Made by a program: the position numbers and the translations under genes
In this document: in pieces, positions 40,263-49,176 of the stretch
Position numbering within the stretch: the stretch's first letter is position 1
Layout: each line of letters opens with the position of its first letter
From: Ancylobacter polymorphus
GTDB lineage: Bacteria > Pseudomonadota > Alphaproteobacteria > Rhizobiales > Xanthobacteraceae
NCBI RefSeq assembly: GCF_030813495.1
Contig: NZ_JAUSUI010000006.1
Location: forward strand, 248,001-312,000
Direction of reading: 5' to 3'
Length of the DNA: 64,000 bases
Notes under the pieces: model-generated
Seen by the model: the letters and a program-made list of their open reading frames with translations, nothing else
Database searches by the model: none
Told to the model about the DNA's origin: nothing

Positions 40263-40981
40263 CGTGCGGCCGGGATCCTCACGGGGCGATCTCCTGCCGA
40301 GCGGCAGCCTTTCCCGCATCCGGCGTACGACCGGCATGCGTCACGACGTGAGAGCGCATCGGGATGAACAGCGTTCCAGCCATGCGGCGGTCCACCTTCG
40401 AGCCGGGCGTAGGGGAGCTACAGTACGAGGGCAGGCGTCGTGCCTCAATAGCTCAGCGGGCGCGGTCGGGCTAACGGGCAGTTCTGGCACTTCTATCCGC
40501 CCCTGGCGGACCGCGACACCGGCCCCAACCAGCCGCCGATCCGACGACAGGTCTGCCGGCGCGAGACGCGGCTGTGCCGTCGCTGCGCCGCCTTGGACAG
40601 ACGTGCGTGTGCGATGACGGGCGCGCCGAAGTGCAGGCTGGCCTCGGGCGAGGATCTTGCCATGGGGCTCGCTGCCCGCGTGGGAATCGAGGTCGAGCGG
40701 CTTGCGACCGGCGGCACTTTACGCGGGGCGGCGTCTGGAGACCCACTTCTCCCGTCAACGAGGTTTGAGGCTCTCAGCAGGGCAGGCATCCCCGGGCGAT
40801 CAGGCGGGCGGCGGCTGCAAGGCCATTTGAGCGGCAGCGCCGTTGCACGCGAGTGCAGCCTTTGGCGGGCACTCCGCCGCGAGGAGGTCCACGGAGCGTG
40901 CCCGTTCCATGCGCGGGCAACATTGGCGCGCGTCGCGGCACCGCACGCCTCTGTCGCAGCTCTTGCGCGGGCCGCGGGCAT
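40263..40981. other. Gene-free stretch between glycosyltransferase and tetR
   Basis: Of 719 bp, no frame on either strand shows a recognisable domain; open frames are short and Arg/Pro/Ala-rich, as expected by chance at this GC. The one clear structure is the first copy of a 41-bp direct repeat (40782-40822). It may hold gene remnants too decayed to name. Confidence 0.5.
40782..40822. repeat. 41-bp direct repeat, copy 1
   Basis: Identical over 41 bases to 40990-41030. The copies are 208 bp apart start to start. This copy lies outside the tetR gene and, read on the minus strand, would encode the same AAARLIARGCL residues as the TetR C-terminus before diverging. Confidence 0.9.
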
Positions 40982-41611
40982 TCACGCACGCAGGCATCCC
41001 CGGGCGATCAGGCGGGCGGCGGCTGCAAGGTTGGCGGCTTCGTCATCAAGCCGGCGCGTCAGCAGGCGCGCCCACACATAACCGTTGACGAGATCGAGGC
41101 CGGTCGCAGCGTCGAAATCCGCCACCAGTTCTCCACGTCGCGCAGCCCGGGCGAAAAGTTCGGCAACGGGAAAGCTGCGCTCAACCAGGAAGGCGCGCAG
41201 GGTTTCCAGCGCCGCCGGGTCCTGCTGCGCTTCCACCAGCAACGCGGTGAGAGCTTCACCAGCGGGCGTATCGCGCCAGAAGCCGAGGAGCTTCCGCAAC
41301 GCCGCTGCGAGGTCGTTCTCCAGGGAACCGGTATTGGTCTCCGACATGTCGAAAGGCTGGCGGGCATAGATTTCGACTAGCAGGGCCGGCTTTCCGCTCC
41401 ACCAGCGATAGATTGTCGGCTTGCCCGCGCCCGCGCGGCGCGCGACCTGCTCGATAGTGAAGCCGGCATATCCGGTTTCGGCGAGCACCGCCTCCGCAGC
41501 TTCCAAGATCGCCTCGGTGGCCGCCTTGCTCCGGCGCGGTCCGGCGGAGCCCCGTCGTGCCGGGCTCCCTTGGACGCCGCCCGACCGTGAATGAGCGGTT
41601 TTGTTAACCAT
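40982..41611 (-). CDS. TetR/AcrR family transcriptional regulator
   Basis: A 209-residue repressor-type protein. The N-terminal DNA-binding domain reads AILEAAEAVLAETGYAGFTI then EQVARRAGAGKPTIYRWW (about 29-75), a canonical TetR helix-turn-helix. The C-terminal ligand domain resembles the TetR_C_11 type (LRAFLVERSFPVAELFARA, GYVWARLL). The start is the ATG at 41611. Palindromes at 41715-41752 lie about 105-140 bp upstream and probably bind it. No efflux or enzyme gene is divergent, so it seems orphaned from its target or controls the downstream polysaccharide genes. Its 3' end carries a direct repeat. Confidence 0.9.
   Translation of the reverse strand: MVNKTAHSRSGGVQGSPARRGSAGPRRSKAATEAILEAAEAVLAETGYAGFTIEQVARRAGAGKPTIYRWWSGKPALLVEIYARQPFDMSETNTGSLENDLAAALRKLLGFWRDTPAGEALTALLVEAQQDPAALETLRAFLVERSFPVAELFARAARRGELVADFDAATGLDLVNGYVWARLLTRRLDDEAANLAAAARLIARGCLRA
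40990..41030. repeat. 41-bp direct repeat, copy 2 (inside tetR 3' end)
   Basis: This copy forms the last codons of tetR (AAARLIARGCLR before the final Ala). It is the presumed original of the duplication or the junction of an inserted 167-bp segment. Confidence 0.9.
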
Positions 41612-41714
41612 AGTCGTTAACTTTCTTGCACCACGCGCATCCTCGGATCGCCGCCCATATGATCGCTCGCTGTTCGACGGCAGTGGTCCCATATGCGTTC
41701 GCCGGAAAACGATA

Positions 41715-41752
41715 CGAAACGTTTCGACACATGAAACGATACGTTTCGTATC
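41715..41752. promoter_or_regulatory. Double palindrome upstream of tetR (probable operator)
   Basis: CGAAACGTTTCG (41715-41726) is a perfect 12-bp palindrome, and GATACGTTTCGTATC (41738-41752) is a 6-bp-arm palindrome with a 3-base centre. Both share the ATACGAAACG core, and the copies are about two helical turns apart. This is the form of a TetR-family operator. The surrounding sequence is AT-rich (41740-41780), fitting a promoter. Confidence 0.7.
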
Positions 41753-43230
41753 AATACTAGTCTATTTATCCGACTAATCTTTTCGTGGATGATCTCGGGC
41801 AGCGCGGCGCGCGCTGCGAGGGGGCCCGTCTCCTCGGCCGGGCCTGCAATGCCCGAGAAACAGGGGGTGGACGAGCGCGAATCACTTCAAACCAACCACG
41901 CCAACTTGTCGCTCGGCAGACTCAAAAGGTAAAGATGGTGCGATGCGGTGTCGGTACGGTACCGGCACGTCTCCTCACGCATCGTGATGATCCACCCGGG
42001 CCAGACGAGTATTCGTCCAAAGCCGAACCTGTCCGGCGGATCCGAAGCACTGCCATCTGGGTCGGCCAAACATCCCGACCGCACCGACGCCGGCCTTGGA
42101 CCGCCGAATGCTCAACTCGGGCGGGCGCACCTCCGCCGCGCCGCCTGAGCGCTGCCGCTGCCGGTGTCGCCGGCTCTCCTGGCGCGCGGGATGCCGCCGG
42201 GAGGCGGCGCCGGGCCTCGCCATTCGCCTCGCGCTGGCGACGCCTAGCTACGCCGCGACGAGCCGGAATGATCAGTCACCAAATTGACCATCTGGTCGTC
42301 AGCCCGCGCCGGAAGGGACCCATGCCGTGATCGACTTTGGCTCGTAACCGGCTTTGGCCCTGCGGTACCAAGCGCGACTGCAGGGGCGTCGATCACAATT
42401 ATGATTCGCCGCCGGCAGTGGAGACCGGTTCGAGCCGCCTGCGGCAGAGCCTGCCCCCTTCCGCAGGCGAAAGGGTTTCGATCGCTTGTTCGCGGCCCTT
42501 AGCGTTCGGGCACGTCCCGCCCAGGCGAAATGCGGGGCCGCCAGCGATCGCGGTTGGCCTGCCGGCGGTCATCCACCCGCGCCGCGTTTCTCGGAAGTCG
42601 GGGCACCATCCTTCATGCCGGGTCGCACCCTTCGTGCCTCGCCTCATTCTTTCGCCCATCGCACGTGGTCGAACAATGCGCCTGGCCCGCCCGCAAGGCT
42701 CCGTGTCTTCGGCCACGCCGCAGGGGGCGTCTCGGCCGTCACCTGCGGATCGCCTCGGTCCACGGCTCGCCCCCCAAGTCGAACCAGTGCCGACGGCGGC
42801 GTCGATGCCGCCCGGCCGTGGCCTGGTGAAACACGCGTTCGGTCGCGTCTCCGGCTCCAGCGGCGCTCGATGTTCCGACCCGTCGGACCACCCTGCCTTC
42901 CCGATGTTCGGGCAGCGTCGCCGCATCGGGACAGTCAATGCCGTTTGCCGCCTGCCACCGCCCGCCGGGACTTAGCGCGCCTACGCCGCCCATGATGCCG
43001 ATCTCGGGCCTGCCGACTGAGACTTACCCCGCCCGCCTTTCCATGCTGCGCTCGGCCGCGTCACGCGCCGGGGATTTTCTGTCCCAACCAGTCCCGGTGC
43101 CGCCGCCGCTCCCGTCGAGTCCCAGCCGTTCGACGTGGGGGCCCGAGCGCGGCCGCCACCCATCGTCTTGCGGATGTTGCGCATCTCGGGCACACCCGTG
43201 CAGCCCTTTCCCGCGATCGAGTTCCCGCCG
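41753..43230. other. Gene-free stretch between tetR and argJ
   Basis: About 1.5 kb follows the operator with no recognisable gene on either strand. Open frames up to about 210 residues exist but are Arg/Pro/Ser-rich and show no conserved motif. The first 40 bases are AT-rich, the rest is GC-rich and irregular. The argJ promoter should lie near its right end. Decayed mobile DNA is possible but no inverted terminal repeat or transposase motif is visible. Confidence 0.5.
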
Positions 43231-44469
43231 ATGGCCCACGCTGCTCCCGTCTCTCCGCTCGCCCCCAAGACCACGCCTGAACTCGGCCCGGTTGCCGGGG
43301 TGCGCTTCGCCACCGCCGAGGCGGGCATCCGCTATAAGGGCCGCACCGATGTGCTGCTGTTGACGCTGGACGAAGGCACCACGGTAGCGGGCGTGTTCAC
43401 CCGTTCCAAATGCCCATCGGCGCCGGTCGAATGGTGCCGCGCCAACCTCGCTCACGGCACGGCGCGGGCGCTGGTGGTCAATTCCGGCAATGCCAACGCC
43501 TTCACCGGCGCCAAGGGTCGGGAATCGACCGCGCTCACCGCCAAGATCGCGGCCAGGGCGCTCGGCTGCCGCGAGGAGGAGATTTACCTCGCCTCGACCG
43601 GCGTCATCGGTGAGCCGCTCGATGCGACCAAGTTCGAGGGCGTGCTGCAAGAGACCGCCACGCGCCTCGCGCCGCTGCCCTGGATCGAGCCGGCCAAGGC
43701 GATCATGACCACTGACACCTTCCCCAAGCTGGCCACCGCCAAGGTGAAAATCGATGGCGTGGAGGTGACGATCGCCGGCATCGCCAAGGGCGCCGGCATG
43801 ATCGCGCCTGACATGGCGACCATGCTCTCCTTCGTCTTCACCGATGCCGCCATCGAGGCGCCGGCGCTTCAGGCCCTGCTCTCCAAGGGCGTGGTGGACA
43901 GCTTCAACGCCGTCACCATCGACGGCGACACCTCGACCTCGGACACGTTGATGCTGTTCGCCACCGGCGCCTCGGGGGCGCCGCGTATCGATGACGCGAA
44001 GGACCCGCGCCTCGCCCGCTTCCGCAAGGCGCTGACCGGCGTGCTGGCCGATCTCGCCGAGCAGGTGGCACGCGATGGCGAAGGCGCGCGCAAGCTGGTG
44101 AAGATCCATGTCACCGGCGCGACCTCCAAGCGTTCGGCGCGGCGCATCGCCATGTCGATCGCCAATTCGCCGCTGGTGAAGACGGCGGTGGCCGGCGAGG
44201 ACGCCAATTGGGGCCGCATTGTCATGGCGGTGGGCAAAGCCGGCGAGCCGGCGGAGCGGGACCGGCTCTCCATCTCCTTCGGCGCCATCCGCGTGGCGCA
44301 TGAAGGCGCCCGCGACCCGGCCTATGACGAGGCCGAAGTCTCCGCCTATATGAAGAACGATGTGATCGACATCACCGTCGATCTCGGCCTCGGGCGGGGG
44401 GCGGACCGGGTGATGACCTGCGACCTCACCAAGGAATATGTCGCTATCAATGGCGATTACCGCTCCTGA
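43231..44469 (+). CDS. argJ: Bifunctional glutamate N-acetyltransferase / amino-acid N-acetyltransferase
   Basis: The 412-residue enzyme cycles the acetyl group in arginine synthesis, moving it from N-acetylornithine to glutamate. It self-cleaves into alpha and beta chains before the nucleophile T197 in [14 protein letters not shown]. Other signs: [35 protein letters not shown] and NGDYRS at the end, the near-invariant C-terminus. The ATG at 43231 is the start that fits the family; upstream in-frame codons are not conserved. mutT follows after 19 bp. Confidence 0.97.
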   Translation: MAHAAPVSPLAPKTTPELGPVAGVRFATAEAGIRYKGRTDVLLLTLDEGTTVAGVFTRSKCPSAPVEWCRANLAHGTARALVVNSGNANAFTGAKGRESTALTAKIAARALGCREEEIYLASTGVIGEPLDATKFEGVLQETATRLAPLPWIEPAKAIMTTDTFPKLATAKVKIDGVEVTIAGIAKGAGMIAPDMATMLSFVFTDAAIEAPALQALLSKGVVDSFNAVTIDGDTSTSDTLMLFATGASGAPRIDDAKDPRLARFRKALTGVLADLAEQVARDGEGARKLVKIHVTGATSKRSARRIAMSIANSPLVKTAVAGEDANWGRIVMAVGKAGEPAERDRLSISFGAIRVAHEGARDPAYDEAEVSAYMKNDVIDITVDLGLGRGADRVMTCDLTKEYVAINGDYRS

Positions 44470-44488
44470 TCGGCGAAGGGCGAACGCC

Positions 44489-44899
44489 ATGAAACTCATC
44501 CTCGTCGCCGCCGCGGCCCTTGTCGATGCAGATGGCCGCGTGCTGCTGACCGAGCGGCCGGCGGGCAAGTCGCTGGCCGGGCTGTGGGAGTTTCCCGGCG
44601 GCAAGGTCGAGCCGGGCGAGAGGCCGGAGGAGTGCCTCATCCGCGAACTGGCCGAGGAACTGGGTATCACGGTCAAGGAGCCGTGCCTGGCGCCGCTCTC
44701 CTTCGCCAGCCACACGTATGAGACCTTCCAGCTGCTGATGCCGCTGTGGATCTGCCGCCGCTGGGAAGGGCAGGCGCAGGGCCGCGAAGGCCAGCGCCTC
44801 GCCTGGGTGAAGCCAGGCGCGCTGCGCGACTATCCCATGCCGCCGGCGGACGAGCCGCTGATCCCGGTGCTGCTGGATCTCTTGGGCCCGGGCCGCTAG
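44489..44899 (+). CDS. mutT: 8-oxo-dGTP diphosphatase (MutT, Nudix)
   Basis: A 136-residue Nudix hydrolase. The full Nudix box lies at 38-60: GGKVEPGERPEECL followed by IRELAEELGI. FPGGKVEPGE and LMPLWICRRWEG resemble the MutT subgroup that removes 8-oxo-dGTP to prevent A:T to C:G mutation. The ATG at 44489 follows the argJ stop by 19 bp; argJ-mutT is a conserved pair in this order. Confidence 0.93.
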   Translation: MKLILVAAAALVDADGRVLLTERPAGKSLAGLWEFPGGKVEPGERPEECLIRELAEELGITVKEPCLAPLSFASHTYETFQLLMPLWICRRWEGQAQGREGQRLAWVKPGALRDYPMPPADEPLIPVLLDLLGPGR

Positions 44900-44913
44900 C
44901 CGATGTGGGCTTC

Positions 44914-45813
44914 CTAACCCTCACCCGGCAGTTTGCCCTCGGGCACCCTGAGCGCATCCGCCAGCCGGGTCTTGGCGGAGCCGGGGCGCAGCGGCTTCTG
45001 CTGGCTCTCATGCGGCGCCCAGCCGGAAATCCACACGATCTCGAAGGTGGCGCGCAGGCGCCCGTCCGGGTCGGCGAAGCGCTCGGCATAGACCTCGAAC
45101 AGCCGGACCAGCGTCTTCTTCAGCAGCGGCGCGCGCCGCCGGTCGGCGAGCGGGTTGGCGGCGCCCATGCGGCGCAGATCGTGCAACAGCGCCAGCGGGT
45201 CGCCATAGCGCACCACCACGCGGTCGACATCGGTGACGGGGAGGGCGAGGCCCGCGCGCTGCAGCAACCCGCCGAGATCGCGCAGATCGACGAAAGGCGC
45301 CACGCGTGGGGAAATGCCGCCCAGCGTGTCGCTCTCGGCAATGGCGAAGGCCTCGCGCAGTTCATTGAGCGTGCCGCCGCCGAGGAAGCCGGCGAGCAGC
45401 AGCCCGTCGGGCCTCAGCGCGCGGCGGATCTGCGCCAGCGCCCCGGGCAGGTCGTTGACACTTTGTAGGGCGAGGGCGGAAACGACGAGCTCGAGCGACG
45501 CTGGCGCGAAGGGCAGGATTTCCGGGTCGGTGACGACATCGACATCGGCCCGTTCGGCCGGACCGAAGGCTTTGTAGGTCTCGACCATGCCCGATGCGGC
45601 CAGCGCGTCGCGAAGGACGCGGGTTGGTGTGCCGAGATCGGCCGCATTACCGAAGCGCCGCTTCACCGCGCCCAGCCGGTCAAGGAGGTCCTCCGCCACC
45701 CGGTCGAGCAGGAATGTCTCCGGGCCGAGCACGAGGGCGCGTTGGCGGCGCTGGGCGAGGGCGGTGGGATCGAACACGTTCATCGGCGCGGCGGCGGTCG
45801 GGGCAGCGGGCAT
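44914..45813 (-). CDS. Class I SAM-dependent methyltransferase-fold protein (NDUFAF5-like)
   Basis: A 299-residue protein resembling the alphaproteobacterial relatives of human NDUFAF5, a complex I assembly factor. NVFDPTALAQRRQRAL at the N-terminus, LVVSALALQSVNDLPGALAQ, LRPDGLLLAGFLGGGTLNEL and FVDLRDLGGLLQRAGLALP are the family blocks. The SAM loop is degenerate (AADLGTPTRVLRD), as in that group. The ATG at 45813 has GAGGAG upstream. It converges on mutT. Whether it modifies NADH dehydrogenase here is inference. Confidence 0.83.
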   Translation of the reverse strand: MPAAPTAAAPMNVFDPTALAQRRQRALVLGPETFLLDRVAEDLLDRLGAVKRRFGNAADLGTPTRVLRDALAASGMVETYKAFGPAERADVDVVTDPEILPFAPASLELVVSALALQSVNDLPGALAQIRRALRPDGLLLAGFLGGGTLNELREAFAIAESDTLGGISPRVAPFVDLRDLGGLLQRAGLALPVTDVDRVVVRYGDPLALLHDLRRMGAANPLADRRRAPLLKKTLVRLFEVYAERFADPDGRLRATFEIVWISGWAPHESQQKPLRPGSAKTRLADALRVPEGKLPGEG

Positions 45814-45932
45814 GCGGAGGCTCCTCGGATGAGAGCCATAGGGCGGTGGGCAGGAGAGGTCAAAGGCAGGGCGCGGTCAAAAAAACGGGGAGGGAAACGG
45901 GGCGCGGACCTGCGCCGTGCTAATCTACCGCC

Positions 45933-46763
45933 ATGACACCGCTCCCGGAGCCATGGCCCGCGCCTGCCGGTGAGGCCGAGGCACTACCGCCGGCCCTGGC
46001 CTCACGGCTGCGCGGCCTGGCGCGGCGGCTATGGGGCGGGCTGGTCGATGTCGCCCTGCCGCCGGGCTGCATGGTCTGCCGCGCCGCGGTAGACGCGCCG
46101 GGCTGTCTGTGCGGTGCGTGTTGGAGCCGGCTCGCCTTCATCGCGCCGCCGATCTGCGACCGTCTCGGCACGCCTCTGCCCTATGGTTTCGGGGAAGGGC
46201 GGCTGCTCTCGCCGGCCGCTCGGGAGGCGCCGCCGGCCTATGGCAGGGCGCGGGCGGTGGCCGCGTTCGGCGAGGTGACGCGGGACCTGATCCATGCGCT
46301 GAAATATGCCGACCGGCTGGATGTCGCTCCGCCGATGGGGCGGATGATGGCGCGCGCGGGCGCGGACATTCTCGCTGATGCACAGGCGCTGGTTCCCGTG
46401 CCGCTGCATCGGCTGCGGCTGTGGCGGCGGCGGTTCAACCAGTCGGCGGCGCTGGCAGGGGTCATCGGCCGCGAGACGGGCCTGCCGGTGCGCGCCGGCT
46501 GGCTGGAGCGGCGCCGCGCGACGCGGCCGCAGGTGGGGCTCGACCGGGCGGCGCGGGCGCGCAATGTGCAGGGCGCCTTCGCCGTGCCCGACATGGCGAA
46601 GGGCGAATTGCGCGGCCGACGCCTGGTCCTGGTCGATGACGTGCTCACGACCGGGGCCACGATCGACGCCTGCGTCAAGGCGCTGCAGCGCGCCGGGGCG
46701 GGACAGGTGGATGTACTGGTGTTCGCGCGGGTTGCTGACGAGGCGGACGCGCCCATATCATGA
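45933..46763 (+). CDS. comF: ComF family phosphoribosyltransferase-like protein
   Basis: A 276-residue protein with an N-terminal zinc-ribbon-type cysteine cluster (GCMVCRAAVDAPGC and CLCGACW, about 45-63) and a type I phosphoribosyltransferase fold whose PRPP loop is LVLVDDVLTTGAT (about 231-243). VPVPLHRLRLWRRRFNQSA is the ComF signature. ComF is needed for DNA uptake in competent bacteria; in Alphaproteobacteria its role is less certain. It diverges from the NDUFAF5-like gene and precedes grxC by 48 bp. Confidence 0.93.
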   Translation: MTPLPEPWPAPAGEAEALPPALASRLRGLARRLWGGLVDVALPPGCMVCRAAVDAPGCLCGACWSRLAFIAPPICDRLGTPLPYGFGEGRLLSPAAREAPPAYGRARAVAAFGEVTRDLIHALKYADRLDVAPPMGRMMARAGADILADAQALVPVPLHRLRLWRRRFNQSAALAGVIGRETGLPVRAGWLERRRATRPQVGLDRAARARNVQGAFAVPDMAKGELRGRRLVLVDDVLTTGATIDACVKALQRAGAGQVDVLVFARVADEADAPIS

Positions 46764-46811
46764 GCGACCAGGATCACGGCCGCGCCGGCGGCTGACGGTT
46801 AGGACAAGCCG

Positions 46812-47069
46812 ATGGCGAAGATCGAGATTTACACCACGTCGAGCTGCCCCTATTGCCACGCGGCCAAGTCGCTGCTGGGCCGGAAGGGCGTCGATTTCTC
46901 CGAGGTCAATGTGACAGGCGATCCGGTGGGGCGCTCGGCCATGTCGAACCGCGCCAATGGGCGCACCAGCGTGCCGCAGATCTTTATCGACGGGCGGCAT
47001 GTCGGTGGCTGCGACGACCTTTATGCGCTTGAGGAAGCAGGCGAACTGGACGCGCTGCTGGCAAGCTGA
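46812..47069 (+). CDS. grxC: Glutaredoxin 3
   Basis: An 85-residue dithiol glutaredoxin with active site C12-P-Y-C15, the SVPQIFIDGRHVGG glutathione-binding loop with cis-Pro, and GCDDLYALEEAGELD. It reduces disulfides and glutathione adducts. It is part of the comF-grxC-amidase-DUF1178 series on the plus strand, 14 bp before the amidase start. Confidence 0.96.
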   Translation: MAKIEIYTTSSCPYCHAAKSLLGRKGVDFSEVNVTGDPVGRSAMSNRANGRTSVPQIFIDGRHVGGCDDLYALEEAGELDALLAS

Positions 47070-47083
47070 ACGAGACCGCGATC

Positions 47084-47998
47084 ATGACTGCTTCCGACCA
47101 CGCCTCCATGCCCGGTGCCCCGCCGCTTGGTGCCCCGTTTCGCGCGGCGCTCATCCAGATGCGCACGGCCAAGAGCGTTGCCGCCAACATCGCGGCGGCC
47201 TCCGCGCTGATCCGTCAGGCAGCGGCGGAGGGGGCGAGCTACATCCAGACCCCGGAAATGACCGGCACGATGGAGGAGAACCGCGAGGCGCTGTTCAACG
47301 TGCTGCACGCGGAAGAGGACGACCCGGCGCTGGCCGCCTTCCGCGCGCTCGCGGCCGAACTGAAGGTGCATCTGCATATCGGCTCGCTGGCGGTGCGGGC
47401 GAGCGAGCACCGCGCGGCCAACCGTTCCTATCTCCTCAGCCCGGACGGCACGATCGCGGCCCGCTACGACAAGATCCACATGTTCGATGTCGACCTGCCC
47501 AATGGCGACGTGTACCGCGAATCCGCCGCCTACCGGCCGGGCGAACTCGCCATCGTCGCCGATCTGCCGCAGATTCGGCTCGGCCTCACCATCTGCTACG
47601 ATCTGCGCTTTCCCGCGCTGTTCCGCGCGCTGGCGGAAGCGGGCGCAGGCATGATCGCGACGCCGGCGGCGTTCACCCAGTCCACCGGCGAGGCGCATTG
47701 GCACATTCTCCAGCGGGCGCGGGCGATCGAGACCGGCTGTTTCGTGCTCGCCGCCGCCCAGGGCGGCACGCATGAGAATGGCCGCAAGACCTTCGGCCAC
47801 AGCCTCATCATCGACCCCTGGGGCACGATCCTTGCCGAGGGTGGCAGCGAGCCCGGCATCATCGCCGCCGAGATCGATCCCGCTCAGGTGGCCGCGGTGC
47901 GCGGGCGGATTCCCTCTCTGTCGAATGGCCGCCGCTTCGAGCTGGTGATGCCGGCCGATCAAAGCCGGCTGCATCTCGTGCCCGGTGGCGCGGCATGA
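47084..47998 (+). CDS. Carbon-nitrogen hydrolase of the Nit family (probable deaminated glutathione amidase)
   Basis: A 304-residue nitrilase-fold amidase with the catalytic triad visible: E58 (QTPEMTGTM), K130 (ARYDKIHMFD) and C171 (LTICYDLRFP). The DKIHMFDVDLPNG and VLAAAQGG blocks match Nit1/Nit2-type enzymes, which hydrolyse deaminated glutathione or alpha-keto amides. The placement after glutaredoxin fits thiol housekeeping. Start ATG 47084; the stop overlaps DUF1178 by four bases. Confidence 0.93.
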   Translation: MTASDHASMPGAPPLGAPFRAALIQMRTAKSVAANIAAASALIRQAAAEGASYIQTPEMTGTMEENREALFNVLHAEEDDPALAAFRALAAELKVHLHIGSLAVRASEHRAANRSYLLSPDGTIAARYDKIHMFDVDLPNGDVYRESAAYRPGELAIVADLPQIRLGLTICYDLRFPALFRALAEAGAGMIATPAAFTQSTGEAHWHILQRARAIETGCFVLAAAQGGTHENGRKTFGHSLIIDPWGTILAEGGSEPGIIAAEIDPAQVAAVRGRIPSLSNGRRFELVMPADQSRLHLVPGGAA

Positions 47999-48483
47999 TC
48001 CTCTACCGCCTGTCTTGCGCCGCGGACCATGACTTCGAGAGCTGGTTTCGCGACTCGTCGGCCTATGACGAGCAGCGGGCGAGAGGACTGGTCGCCTGCC
48101 CGGTTTGTGGTTCCGCTGAGGTGGAGAAGGCGCTGATGGCGCCGGCGCTCGGGCGGGGAACGCGCAAATTCGCCGTCGAGACGGCCGCCGAGGTGCCCGT
48201 TGCCGAGCCTGCGGAGGTGGCGGTGCCCGCCGCGCAGCCGGTCGCGCTGGTGTCGGAGAAGGAGCAGCAGCTGCGCGCCATGCTGCGCGCGGTGCGCGCC
48301 CATGTGGTCGCCAATTCGGTCGATGTCGGCGACGAGTTCGCCACCCTTGCCCGCCGCATGCATGAGGGCGAGGAGGAGAAGCGCGCCATTCGCGGCGAAG
48401 CGACGCCGGACGAGGTGCGCGCGCTGATCGAGGACGAGATCGAGATTCTGCCGCTGCCGGTGCTGCCGGACGAGCGGAACTGA
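47995..48483 (+). CDS. DUF1178 family protein
   Basis: A 162-residue protein beginning ILYRLSCAADHDFESWFRDS with a zinc-ribbon-like set of cysteines (C8, C35, C38 in ACPVCGS). The C-terminal half (VRAHVVANSVDVGDEFATLARRMHEG, GEATPDEVRALIEDEIEILPL, given here in parts) is typical of DUF1178. Function unknown. It overlaps the amidase by four bases and ends the plus-strand run before ccmG. Confidence 0.92.
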   Translation: MILYRLSCAADHDFESWFRDSSAYDEQRARGLVACPVCGSAEVEKALMAPALGRGTRKFAVETAAEVPVAEPAEVAVPAAQPVALVSEKEQQLRAMLRAVRAHVVANSVDVGDEFATLARRMHEGEEEKRAIRGEATPDEVRALIEDEIEILPLPVLPDERN

Positions 48484-48495
48484 GGGGTTGTGCAC

Positions 48496-48542
48496 CCGTC
48501 ATCCCCGGACGGTCCATCGGACCGATCCGGCCGGGATGACGG
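48496..48542. repeat. REP-like palindromic element (CCGTCATCCC...GGGATGACGG)
   Basis: Arms CCGTCATCCCCGG and CCGGGATGACGG with a 22-base centre lie between convergent DUF1178 and ccmG genes. It shares arms with the elements at 16376, 54016 and 55291. Confidence 0.65.
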
Positions 48543-48570
48543 CTGAACGGGAGCCCTCCGAGCCGCCGCC

Positions 48571-49176
48571 TCAGCTCGCCTTCTGCGCCTTGGCGATTTC
48601 CGGCAGCAGCCGCGTCTTCAACCCGTCCGCGTCGAGCGGGCCGATGAACTTGTAGGCGATGCGCCCGTCCTTGCCGATGACGAAGGTTTCCGGCACGCCG
48701 TAAACGCCCCAGTCGATGGCGGCACGTCCATTGGCGTCGACGCCGACGGCGGCATAGGGATTGCCGAAGCGGCCGAGGAAGCGGCGGGCATTGCCGGCAT
48801 CGTCCTTGTAGTTCAACCCGACGAGGCGGAAGCCGTTCATTTGCGACAGCTCGACGAGGAAGGGGTGTTCGTCGCGGCAGGGCACGCACCAGGAGGCGAA
48901 CACGTTCAGCACCGTCACCTCGCCCTTGAGGTCGGCCGAGGCAAGGCCGGGTACGGCCTTCCCGTCGCGCGTCAGGCCTTCCAGCGGCGGCAGGTCGAGG
49001 GTGGGCGCGGGCCGGCCGATCAGCGCAGAGGGCACGCGCGAGGGATCGCCGGAGAACAGCCGCCCATAGAACAGCCCGGCCAGAGCCAGGAAGGCGACGA
49101 GGGGCAAAAGCACCAGCAGCCGGCGGCCGGACCGTGCGGCCGGGGGCGCGTTCGGGGTGTCCGGGGGCGTGCTCAT
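48571..49176 (-). CDS. ccmG: Cytochrome c biogenesis thiol:disulfide oxidoreductase (CcmG/DsbE)
   Basis: A 201-residue membrane-anchored thioredoxin. One N-terminal transmembrane helix (about 20-40), then a periplasmic thioredoxin domain with the active site WC97VPC100 (FASWCVPCRDEH) and the cis-Pro loop YGVPETFVIG. It keeps apocytochrome c cysteines reduced for heme attachment. The ATG at 49176 overlaps the ccmD stop by four bases, so ccmD-ccmG are coupled. Confidence 0.96.
   Translation of the reverse strand: MSTPPDTPNAPPAARSGRRLLVLLPLVAFLALAGLFYGRLFSGDPSRVPSALIGRPAPTLDLPPLEGLTRDGKAVPGLASADLKGEVTVLNVFASWCVPCRDEHPFLVELSQMNGFRLVGLNYKDDAGNARRFLGRFGNPYAAVGVDANGRAAIDWGVYGVPETFVIGKDGRIAYKFIGPLDADGLKTRLLPEIAKAQKAS

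Noticed and set aside
40493..40981. Possible remnant of an efflux adaptor gene beside tetR
   Set aside because: TetR genes often neighbour such genes, but no frame shows a lipoyl or adaptor motif; only position suggested it.
42399..42938. Open frames of 180-210 residues between tetR and argJ
   Set aside because: Arg/Pro/Ser-rich with no conserved motif, no ribosome site, and frames open on both strands at once.
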